Source of the DNA: Sneathia vaginalis
Lineage (GTDB): Bacteria; Fusobacteriota; Fusobacteriia; Fusobacteriales; Leptotrichiaceae
NCBI RefSeq assembly: GCF_000973085.1
Contig: NZ_CP011280.1
Span: forward strand, 1,190,662-1,254,661
Reading direction: 5' to 3'
DNA: 64,000 bases
Position 1 is the stretch's first letter. Each line of letters opens with the position of its first letter. The notes beneath the pieces are model-generated. The model was not told where the DNA came from, ran no database searches, and worked only from the letters and a program-made list of their open reading frames with translations. The translations under genes and the position numbers were made by a program. This document shows, piece after piece, positions 56,831 through 64,000 of the stretch.

Positions 56831-57910
56831 ATGAACGAAAAAATACAAAAGATTTTTTCAGATCTTAACATAGACGGTTTACTTTTAACCGATTATTACA
56901 ACAAAAGATATTTCACAGGGTTCACAGGAACTACTGGACAAGCACTAATAACTAAGGAAAAAAAATATTTCTATTCTGACTTTAGATATATAGAACAAGC
57001 AACTTTGCAAACTAAACCTTATGGATTTACTTTTGTTCGTATTGAAAGAAGAGCAATAGACAATATTATTGAAGGTGTAGAAAAACATAATGTTAAAAGA
57101 CTAGGATTTGATGATTTATCTATGTCATACAGTGATTATCAAATGTATTCTAAAGCTCTACCAAATGTAGAATTAGTTCCAGCTGGTAATGAAATGTTAA
57201 ATGCAAGACAAATAAAGAGTCAAAAAGAAATTGAATATTTGAAAAAAGCTGCAAGTATAACTGACATAGCATTTAGTGAAACTTTAAAAATCATAAAAGA
57301 AGGAATTACTGAAAAAGAAATTGCTGCCCACTTAGAATATATACAAAGACTAAATGGTGCTGAAGATAAATCCTTTGAAACAATAGTTGCTAGTGGTCAT
57401 AGATCATCTATGCCACATGGTGTAGCAAGTGACAAAAAGATACAACGTAATGAATTCATAACTATGGACTTTGGTTGTTTGTATAATGGATATGCATCAG
57501 ATATGACAAGAACAATATTCTTCGGTGACAAGGATAAAATATCTAGTGAACAAAAGAGAATATATGACTTAGTATATGAAGGACAAAGCATGGGTATAGA
57601 AATGCTTAAACCTGGAGTAATTGGTTCAAGTGTAGAATATGCTGTTAGAGATTACTTCAAGAAAAATGGAGACATGGATAAATACTTTGGACATAGCTTA
57701 GGACATAGCTTTGGTTTAGAAGTTCACGAACCTCCTTACTGTTCAAGAGCTTGTGATGACAAATTACAAGAAAACATGGTTATGACTGTAGAACCTGGTA
57801 TATATATTGAAAACTTCTGTGGTGTTAGAATAGAAGACGATATATTAATAACTAAAGATGGTCATGAAAGAATAACTAAATCACCAAGAGAATTAATATT
57901 TGTAGGATAG
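56831..57910 (+). CDS. Xaa-Pro peptidase (M24 family)
   Basis: A 359-residue aminopeptidase P/prolidase-like enzyme. It has an N-terminal creatinase domain (about 1-125) and a pita-bread catalytic domain with the five metal ligands in TMDFGCLYNGYASDMTR, GHSLGHSFGLEVHE, TVEPGIYIE and GVRIEDD. It removes or splits N-terminal residues before proline in peptides in the cytoplasm. An AGGAGG site precedes the ATG. Its stop codon lies in the terminator stem. Confidence 0.95.
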   Translation: MNEKIQKIFSDLNIDGLLLTDYYNKRYFTGFTGTTGQALITKEKKYFYSDFRYIEQATLQTKPYGFTFVRIERRAIDNIIEGVEKHNVKRLGFDDLSMSYSDYQMYSKALPNVELVPAGNEMLNARQIKSQKEIEYLKKAASITDIAFSETLKIIKEGITEKEIAAHLEYIQRLNGAEDKSFETIVASGHRSSMPHGVASDKKIQRNEFITMDFGCLYNGYASDMTRTIFFGDKDKISSEQKRIYDLVYEGQSMGIEMLKPGVIGSSVEYAVRDYFKKNGDMDKYFGHSLGHSFGLEVHEPPYCSRACDDKLQENMVMTVEPGIYIENFCGVRIEDDILITKDGHERITKSPRELIFVG

Positions 57911-57935
57911 GGGGAAAAAACTCCTATCTTTTTTT
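57906..57935 (+). terminator. Terminator after the Xaa-Pro peptidase gene
   Basis: GATAGGGG pairs with CTCCTATC (8 bp, one G-U pair, 7-base loop) and is followed by seven T. Confidence 0.85.
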
Positions 57936-57984
57936 ATTTATATGAAATATATAAGGCGTTTCTAATCGTATTCTAAGATTTGCG

Positions 57985-57993
57985 TGATATACT
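57985..57993 (+). promoter_or_regulatory. Extended -10 promoter upstream of tpsB
   Basis: TGATATACT matches an extended -10 (TG-n-TATACT). Transcription would start near 58000, well upstream of tpsB and before an intrinsic terminator at 58047-58077. No good -35 is seen. Confidence 0.45.
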
Positions 57994-57999
57994 TTATGT

Positions 58000-58077
58000 A
58001 TAAATAAGAATAATAGTAGTTAATAATAATGTTTTTTTCAATCCGTGTGCCTTAGTTAAAGCTAAAGCACTTTTTTT
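58000..58077 (+). ncRNA. Possible short terminator-ended leader RNA or small RNA before tpsB
   Basis: Between an extended -10 (57985-57993) and tpsB there is an intrinsic terminator (stem 58047-58055 with 58062-58070, 9 bp with one mismatch, 6-base loop, then seven T). No coding frame of note lies inside, so a transcript of about 78 bases would end here. It could be a small RNA or an attenuated leader of the secretion operon. The 5' boundary is a guess. Confidence 0.35.
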
Positions 58078-58091
58078 ATGCTTTTTTAGTA

Positions 58092-58097
58092 TATAAT
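58092..58097 (+). promoter_or_regulatory. Proximal -10 box of tpsB
   Basis: TATAAT lies 22 bases before the tpsB ATG, downstream of the upstream terminator. The -35 region is T-rich without a clear box. A start near 58104 would give a leader of about 16 bases holding AAAGGAG. Confidence 0.45.
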
Positions 58098-58119
58098 ATA
58101 TTATCCAGAAAGGAGAAAT

Positions 58120-59445
58120 ATGAAAAAAATACTACTTTTCTTGCTATTCCCATATATTTTGTCAGCAAAAAATATATTGATTAGTGATAAATACAATATT
58201 TTAGATGAAAAATATCTTTCTTTTGAAAATGAAGAAGATTTAAAAAGAGAATTAAATAAATTAACTCTTGAAATGCTAAACAAGGGATATGTGAGTTCAC
58301 AAATAACACAAGTTAATGGTGAAATATGCGTAAAACCTGGATATATTAATAAGGTGATTTTAAAAGAAGCCAATGCTGATATTAAAAAGAAGTTACTAGG
58401 TTTAGAAAGTTTAGAAGGTAAGATACTTAATATATCTGATATAGATAAAATAGTATCTGAGTATGAAAGATTAGAGAATAATGATATAAAGATAGAGATA
58501 AGAAAGACTCCAAACAAAGATTTTTATTCTGATATTATCGTTAATAATACTGTAAAAAGAAAGCTTAAATTCGGAGTTGTTGCCTCATATACAGACAAAT
58601 TTAAATACAATGTAAACTTATCAATACTACAACCTTTTTACTTGAATGATAAATTCTCAACTAATTTTAGTATTTTAAATAAAAGTAAATATGTAGGACT
58701 TAGCTACTCTTTGCCTATATATTCTAGTGTAATAGATCTATCCTACTTCTATACTACACAGAAAATAAAGGAACATGGAAATAGCACTTCACATGAAGTG
58801 TCTTTATCTGTATCCAAGGATTTGTATAAAGACAAATTAAAAAATTTAAGTTTAGAAACCTCAACAAAATTAAATATATCCAAGGAGTATGTTTCTGACA
58901 TTAAAATGAAAGATAAAATTTACTTTGACAATGATGTGAATTTGGAATATAATAATGTGCATGTCTTTAAAAATTCAATTTTAAACACTAATTTACAAAC
59001 AAAAGTTGGTTTAGGATATATGTATAATAAAGAGCTTAAAACTCAGCATTTTCCTGTAACCTTTGATGTAAATGCTAATTTCAAAACAAAATATCTAGAT
59101 AATATAACGCAAGTCTTTGCTTCATTGAATAATAATAACGATTCTAGATATATGTTTTCAAAAGATATAAATAGTATAAATGATATACCACTTAATATAA
59201 CTGACTCTAGTTACGCATTATCAACTTGTTTTACACTTAAGTATCCTGTAACAGAAAAAGATATACTACTACAACCATTTGTACAATTAGCTGGTTGTGT
59301 AGCAAAAGGTGAAAAAAAATATATTAATCTTGGTATGGGAATTGGTATAGACGTGAGAATAAAAGATGTTTTCGCTAAACTAAAATATAGTATAGATAAA
59401 GAGAAAAATAAAAGTTTAGGAATACAAATTGGTATAAATAAATAA
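58120..59445 (+). CDS. TpsB-type two-partner secretion outer-membrane transporter
   Basis: A 441-residue Omp85-superfamily transporter, shorter than FhaC or ShlB (about 550). It has a signal peptide (MKKILLFLLFPYILSA), two POTRA-like regions (about 30-95, with LNKGYVSSQITQ and VKPGYINKVIL; about 95-165) and a beta-rich barrel to the C-terminus. The N-terminal plug helix of FhaC is not obvious. The family VRGY/F motif is not seen, and the usual P-Y/F-x-F-x-D-x-G segment reads QPFVQLAGCV. The stop overlaps the ribosome binding site of the giant exoprotein gene, its evident cargo. Confidence 0.85.
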   Translation: MKKILLFLLFPYILSAKNILISDKYNILDEKYLSFENEEDLKRELNKLTLEMLNKGYVSSQITQVNGEICVKPGYINKVILKEANADIKKKLLGLESLEGKILNISDIDKIVSEYERLENNDIKIEIRKTPNKDFYSDIIVNNTVKRKLKFGVVASYTDKFKYNVNLSILQPFYLNDKFSTNFSILNKSKYVGLSYSLPIYSSVIDLSYFYTTQKIKEHGNSTSHEVSLSVSKDLYKDKLKNLSLETSTKLNISKEYVSDIKMKDKIYFDNDVNLEYNNVHVFKNSILNTNLQTKVGLGYMYNKELKTQHFPVTFDVNANFKTKYLDNITQVFASLNNNNDSRYMFSKDINSINDIPLNITDSSYALSTCFTLKYPVTEKDILLQPFVQLAGCVAKGEKKYINLGMGIGIDVRIKDVFAKLKYSIDKEKNKSLGIQIGINK

Positions 59446-59454
59446 GGAGGTCGT

Positions 59455-62400
59455 ATGTCTAAATTTAGAAGAGTATTACTAGCACTATTCTTAATTACTT
59501 TAGTAAGTTCTGAGGTTATGGCTAAAACAATAGTAGACACTACTAAAAGTAACAAAACAAAAGTAAAAGAAATGAATGGTACTACTGTAATTGATATTGA
59601 TACACCTAATTCAAACGGCGTATCTGTAAACTATTTTAAACATTTCGATGTTGAAAAAAATGGTACTGTTCTTAATAACAGTAACTCAGATTATGTAACG
59701 TCAAAGGGACTAAAAATTTCTAAAAATGAAAATTTATCAAGCAATGAAGCTAAAGTCGCCTTATTAAAAGTAAACGGAACTGAAAAGTCAGCTCTTAAGG
59801 GTCTTTTAGAAGCCGCAAGTGGTAGCGAATTAGACGTATATATTTCTAATGAAAATGGATTAGTTGTTGACGGTTTAACATTAGAAAATATACGAAAAGC
59901 CGTATTAACTACTGGTAAAATCGATGACAATCTTAACATTACAGTTGAAAAAGGAGATATTAGAATAACTAAAAACGGTCTTAGTGGTTCAAAATTCATC
60001 GATCTTTTAACTGTTAAATTAATTAATGAAGGTAAGATAAAGGCAAATGATGAAGTTAGAGTAATTTTAGGATCAAATAATAATGATGCTAAAGTTGATG
60101 CATCTAAATTAGGTTCAATGTATTCAAACAAGATAACAATTTCATCACCTAACAAGTTCTTAAACGTTGATACACATGAACTTTTATCTAAAGAAAGTAC
60201 AAATATAGATATACAAGGTGAATTAACAAATAAAGGGACTATTGCTTCTGAAAAAAATGTAACTATTAAAGCTAAAAATATTTCAAATGAAGGTAAGGTT
60301 GATTTTTCAAAAGGTGGATATGAAATAAAGTGGATAACACCTGATGGAAAGGTATTCTCATTAGAAGATATTAATAATAAATGGAAGAAAAAATATCACA
60401 AATCTTTGACACCTAGTGACACTTTCTTAGCTAACGCTGGAAAGACATTAAGTGGTTTTGTATATGATATTAATTTTACAAAAAAGAACGTAAGACAAGG
60501 TGCTTCTTTATACGATAAATTTAACGCTGTACTTGATGAACTAGACAAAGAAGATAAATATACTCTTTTAAGTAGAGAAGAAAGACAAGAATTAAGAAAC
60601 AAACAAATAGATAGTGGTTTTGTAAATAAGGGGGATTTCTACACTACTGAAGCTGGTGGTAAAAAAGTACTTGAAGCATTTGCAGTAAGTAAGACAAAAG
60701 CTGACCAAGCTAAAATACTAGGAGAAAATGTTAACTTAGAAGCAAAAGAAAATGTGGTTAATAAGGATGCATTAATATTAGGTAAAGATAAGGTTAGTAT
60801 AAAAGCTAAAAAATTTGAAAACAAGAACACTTTATCAAATGAAATTGAATTAAAAGATGGATATGAAAACGTTAGCTGGAGAGCTGATATAGATAAAATA
60901 AATCATTCACGTCAATACTATATGCTTAAATACGACATAGACTATGAAAGAGATTTAAGAACAGATTCTAAGACTAGAAAGACTAAAATTGCTGCAGTTA
61001 ACAAGTCATTAGTATCTGGTAATAATGTTTCAATTAATGCTGAAAATGTTAATTTATCTGATGAAAAGAATACTGGTATTTCTTTAAAAGGTAAAAATAT
61101 ACAAGTTACTTCTAAAAACTTTAACATCAATGGGCAAAATATAGAAGCAAGTAATATTAATATTACTACAAACAAAGCTAATTTAAGTAATGCTGGAATT
61201 TATTCAGATAAGGTTAGTATAAAGGCTAAGGATATGTCTATTCTAAGCAAAAAAGAAACTGAAATTCTTTTTGATAGAGGGAAAGAAAGTATGCAAAAAG
61301 AAAATATTCTTGGTAGCATAATTCAAAGTAATAAAGATATTGATCTTTCTGTAGATAACTTAAAATTAAAAGGTTCTATCATACAATCAAAAGATGGAAA
61401 AGTTCATCTAAAAGGTAATGACTTCAACCTTGAAGCAGAAAATATTTCAAAAACATATAACGCTAATTACGATATACCTGAAACATTTAGAAAGATTAAA
61501 AATCATGAAAAATTAGAACAAGCTGTTGGAAGCTTTGTATCTGGGAAAGATATAAAAATAGAGTATAAGAAGACAAACACTAAAGGTAGTGGACTTCTAG
61601 CTAATAACATTAATATTAATGCTAATAAGGTTAATATTAATACAGCTAATATTAAACATGAATTAGATAGAAGAATAGGTGTAGATAATGGTATTCTTGG
61701 TGTAAATTACAATAAAATTAAAAAACAAGAAAACATGAGTATAGGCTCTATTATCCTATCAAAAGGTGATGTAAGTACCAAAGTAGATCAAGAATTTAAC
61801 TTGATTGGAAGTAAAATTAAAGGTAAAAAAATTAATATCGAAGGTACTTCAATTAATATATCTGGTAAAACAGACACTACAACTACTGATACAGCATCTA
61901 GACATCTATTAGCAGGTGATCTACAAGGAAGTTATTCTGGTGGAGTACAAAAGAATGATATAAGTGCTAATGTAGAAATGGAAGTATACAAAAAGACTAA
62001 AGGGCATAAGGTTGAAGAAAGCAATAATAAATCACAAATACAAGGTGAAGATGTAAATATTAATGCTACTAAGAAGACTAAAATTGAAGGTTCTGACGTT
62101 GAAGGTAATAATGTTAATATACATGGTGAAAATGTAGAAATTACAAGTAAAAAAACTACAAACACTGAACACAACGAAAGTGAAATACATAAAGTAAAAG
62201 TTAATGCAAGTGTTAATTTAGGTAAAGACGGTATATCTGCTAATTCAAATAATGAATATAGTGTAGAACATAAAACTACTAACTCTGTTGAAACTACTGA
62301 AAATGGAAGCAACATAAAAGGTAAAAACATTTCAATAATTGCAGATAATAAGGTTAAGATTGAAGGTTCTAATGTTGAAGGTAAAGAGTCAGTAAAGATT

Positions 62401-64000
62401 AAAGGTAAAAATGGAGTAGAAATAAGTTCTAAAACTGAAGTTAAAAAATATGAAGCAGCTGTCCAATTATGTAAATTAGTACTAAATGCTAAATTTAAAG
62501 AAAAAACTCTAGGTATAGTTGGAACAATAAAGGAATTAGTTGATGAAAGAGATAATATAACTAAATATCTTTTAAATATACCTGGTGCAATAAAGAAATA
62601 TAAAGATGTTAAAAAGACATTGAAAGAAAATACTGAAAGTATCAAAAAAGCTATAGCCAACATAAAGGCAAATGGTGTTGACCCTATGACATTAGGAATA
62701 AGTGTTGATCTTGAAGGTATGATTTCATACAAACCTGAATATATTAACGCACTTTATACTTCAATAAAAGAAAGTACTATTAGTGCAAAAGAAGTGGAAA
62801 TCTCTTCTAATAAGGATGTAAACATTAATGGTTCTAAAGTTAAGGGTAATAAGGTTTCAATTGAAGCTGAAAACTTAAATATTAATGGTAGCAACATAGT
62901 TGAAAAGACTAACAAAACTGAAGGTAATGTAAGTGTTGGTGGAAAATATAATATAGTAACTAACGAAACATCAGGTTCAGTTGGAGTAAGTGCTACTACT
63001 AGTGGAACTAAAAAAGTAACAAATGCAAAATCTGAAATTACAGCTAATGAAGTTAATATAACTACTAAAAAAGACATGAATGTACAAGGAAGTAAAGTAG
63101 AAGCTAACTCTGGTCAAATTAATGTAGGAAAAAATTTAAATATTAAACACAAAACAGACAAAAAGACTGAATATACCGCAAATGTAAATGGTACATACAA
63201 CCCAAATGATAATTCAGGTACTGTTGGTGCTAACTTAAATGTAACTCATGAAAGTAAGAAAAATGAAACTGTAATTAAAGTTAATAATATATCTGTAAAT
63301 GGTAAGAAAAATGAAACTTCTGAAACAGAAGTTAATGTAAAAGTAGAAGGTAATGTTGCAGTTGATGCTAAAAAAGATGGCACAACAGCTAATGGTAATG
63401 TAGGAGCTTCAACTAAACTTAAAGGTGATCATGGAAATGGAGAAATAGGTTTAAATCTTGGTGGACAAGTTGATAAAGACGGTAAACTTGTAAATCCTAA
63501 ACTTGAATCTCATTCAAAAGGTCAAGTTAATGTTGGTAATACAACAATAAACGTTGAAAATAGTATAACAGGTTCTAAAGATGGAATAACTACAAATACA
63601 AATGCTTCTGGTAATACTAATATTTCACTAGATGCTAAACACGCAAAAGGTAATGTAAACATTGGCTTTGGTGGAAATTTATCTTCTAATGAAAAAGGAA
63701 AAATAGATGCTAATGGTAACTTTAATACTAATGGTGAAGTAACAATAAAAGGACAAAAAGGTAATGTCAATGGTGAAGTTACACTAGCTGGAAAAATGGA
63801 TATTACAAAAGGTACTAACAAGCCTACTGTTGCAAGTATAGATGCTGATGGTAAAGGTCATGTTACTGTACAAGGTGAAAACAAACATATCAAAGGTAAT
63901 GTAACTATTAGTGCTGATGGTAAATTTGGTGCTGATAATACTAATGGTGTTAACAAGTTAGAAGGTAATGCTAATACTAATGGTACTGCTACTATTAAAG
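59455..64000 (+). CDS. Giant TpsA filamentous haemagglutinin-like exoprotein, 3' end outside the window
   Basis: The frame is open for 1515 codons to the window edge with no stop. ATG at 59455 has AAGGAGG 5 bases upstream, overlapping the tpsB stop. It has a signal peptide (to about residue 23, SSEVMA), then a TPS secretion domain with DIDTPNSNGVS (47-57) and NGTVLNNS (69-76), and an NENG variant of the NPNG motif (about 134). The rest is beta-helix repeat rich in KGKN, IEGSNVEGN and NINA patterns. A helical, non-repetitive island occupies about residues 1000-1105. After about 1240 it changes to G/N-rich blocks (KGNVNIGFGG). Function is likely adhesin or cytotoxin. Confidence 0.92.
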   Translation, partial: MSKFRRVLLALFLITLVSSEVMAKTIVDTTKSNKTKVKEMNGTTVIDIDTPNSNGVSVNYFKHFDVEKNGTVLNNSNSDYVTSKGLKISKNENLSSNEAKVALLKVNGTEKSALKGLLEAASGSELDVYISNENGLVVDGLTLENIRKAVLTTGKIDDNLNITVEKGDIRITKNGLSGSKFIDLLTVKLINEGKIKANDEVRVILGSNNNDAKVDASKLGSMYSNKITISSPNKFLNVDTHELLSKESTNIDIQGELTNKGTIASEKNVTIKAKNISNEGKVDFSKGGYEIKWITPDGKVFSLEDINNKWKKKYHKSLTPSDTFLANAGKTLSGFVYDINFTKKNVRQGASLYDKFNAVLDELDKEDKYTLLSREERQELRNKQIDSGFVNKGDFYTTEAGGKKVLEAFAVSKTKADQAKILGENVNLEAKENVVNKDALILGKDKVSIKAKKFENKNTLSNEIELKDGYENVSWRADIDKINHSRQYYMLKYDIDYERDLRTDSKTRKTKIAAVNKSLVSGNNVSINAENVNLSDEKNTGISLKGKNIQVTSKNFNINGQNIEASNINITTNKANLSNAGIYSDKVSIKAKDMSILSKKETEILFDRGKESMQKENILGSIIQSNKDIDLSVDNLKLKGSIIQSKDGKVHLKGNDFNLEAENISKTYNANYDIPETFRKIKNHEKLEQAVGSFVSGKDIKIEYKKTNTKGSGLLANNININANKVNINTANIKHELDRRIGVDNGILGVNYNKIKKQENMSIGSIILSKGDVSTKVDQEFNLIGSKIKGKKINIEGTSINISGKTDTTTTDTASRHLLAGDLQGSYSGGVQKNDISANVEMEVYKKTKGHKVEESNNKSQIQGEDVNINATKKTKIEGSDVEGNNVNIHGENVEITSKKTTNTEHNESEIHKVKVNASVNLGKDGISANSNNEYSVEHKTTNSVETTENGSNIKGKNISIIADNKVKIEGSNVEGKESVKIKGKNGVEISSKTEVKKYEAAVQLCKLVLNAKFKEKTLGIVGTIKELVDERDNITKYLLNIPGAIKKYKDVKKTLKENTESIKKAIANIKANGVDPMTLGISVDLEGMISYKPEYINALYTSIKESTISAKEVEISSNKDVNINGSKVKGNKVSIEAENLNINGSNIVEKTNKTEGNVSVGGKYNIVTNETSGSVGVSATTSGTKKVTNAKSEITANEVNITTKKDMNVQGSKVEANSGQINVGKNLNIKHKTDKKTEYTANVNGTYNPNDNSGTVGANLNVTHESKKNETVIKVNNISVNGKKNETSETEVNVKVEGNVAVDAKKDGTTANGNVGASTKLKGDHGNGEIGLNLGGQVDKDGKLVNPKLESHSKGQVNVGNTTINVENSITGSKDGITTNTNASGNTNISLDAKHAKGNVNIGFGGNLSSNEKGKIDANGNFNTNGEVTIKGQKGNVNGEVTLAGKMDITKGTNKPTVASIDADGKGHVTVQGENKHIKGNVTISADGKFGADNTNGVNKLEGNANTNGTATIK

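Noticed and set aside
57911..58119. tRNA or tmRNA gene before tpsB
   Set aside because: The hairpin has a terminator form; no cloverleaf, T-loop or acceptor stem could be assembled.
59691..63821. Several long minus-strand open frames (up to 266 codons) opposite the exoprotein gene
   Set aside because: They are antisense shadows of a repetitive, compositionally biased coding frame; they lack ribosome binding sites and recognisable motifs, while the plus frame is a continuous TpsA protein.

Overview
The window looks like a chromosome segment of a low-GC, host-associated Fusobacteriota bacterium, most likely Leptotrichiaceae (Sneathia, Streptobacillus or Leptotrichia type). This is inferred from the strong A/T bias, outer-membrane adhesins and two-partner secretion alongside Firmicute-like sugar systems, and gene content; no rRNA is present to prove it. 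No tRNA, rRNA, CRISPR array, insertion sequence or prophage was recognised.

Layout. 1-10016 (all minus): a housekeeping run tex-ileS-lspA-glyQ-glyS-exported protein-ruvB-(rsmE, cut by the window edge). 10091-14720 (minus): a 1502-residue trimeric autotransporter adhesin with 621-bp internal repeats and a 17-base homopolymer in its promoter region. 14849-23207 (minus): a maltodextrin regulon, malE-(small membrane protein)-malF-malG-ATPase-malR-malQ, with a LacI-type operator next to the malE promoter. 23240-24274: a small unknown gene facing an orphan hicB. 24301-32100 (minus): recA-recX-rdgB-recG-EamA transporter-proS-rplM-rpsI. 32172-35240 (plus): two paralogous AEC carriers flanking a D-lactate-dehydrogenase-like gene. 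35252-37946 (minus): a Zn/Cd-type P-type ATPase and rpmF. 37968-45638 (minus): an L-ascorbate-type PTS and catabolic cluster with an odd PRD regulator and a cytoplasmic propeller-like protein, but no ulaD. 45661-47480 (plus): peroxiredoxin, a stand-alone AhpF N-terminal domain, cutC. 47491-55181 (minus): ruvX, ADP-ribosylglycohydrolase, alaS, mutS, an MFS transporter. 55245-57910 (plus): NUDIX hydrolase, unknown gene, YgjP-type metallopeptidase, Xaa-Pro peptidase. 57985-64000 (plus): a two-partner secretion locus, a short TpsB followed by a giant TpsA exoprotein that runs off the window.

How it fits together. The organism appears to import maltodextrins (ABC) and an ascorbate-like sugar acid (PTS), probably ferments to D-lactate and exports organic acids, detoxifies peroxide with a reduced AhpC system, and displays two very large surface proteins. 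The regions most worth a second look are the two-partner secretion locus with its terminator-ended short leader transcript, the adhesin with its homopolymeric promoter tract, and the ascorbate cluster, whose regulator has lost the usual PTS phosphorylation residues while both cluster promoters share a 13-bp element.

Many start codons were moved downstream of the longest open frame where a ribosome binding site or promoter made the choice clear; the reasons are given in each entry.
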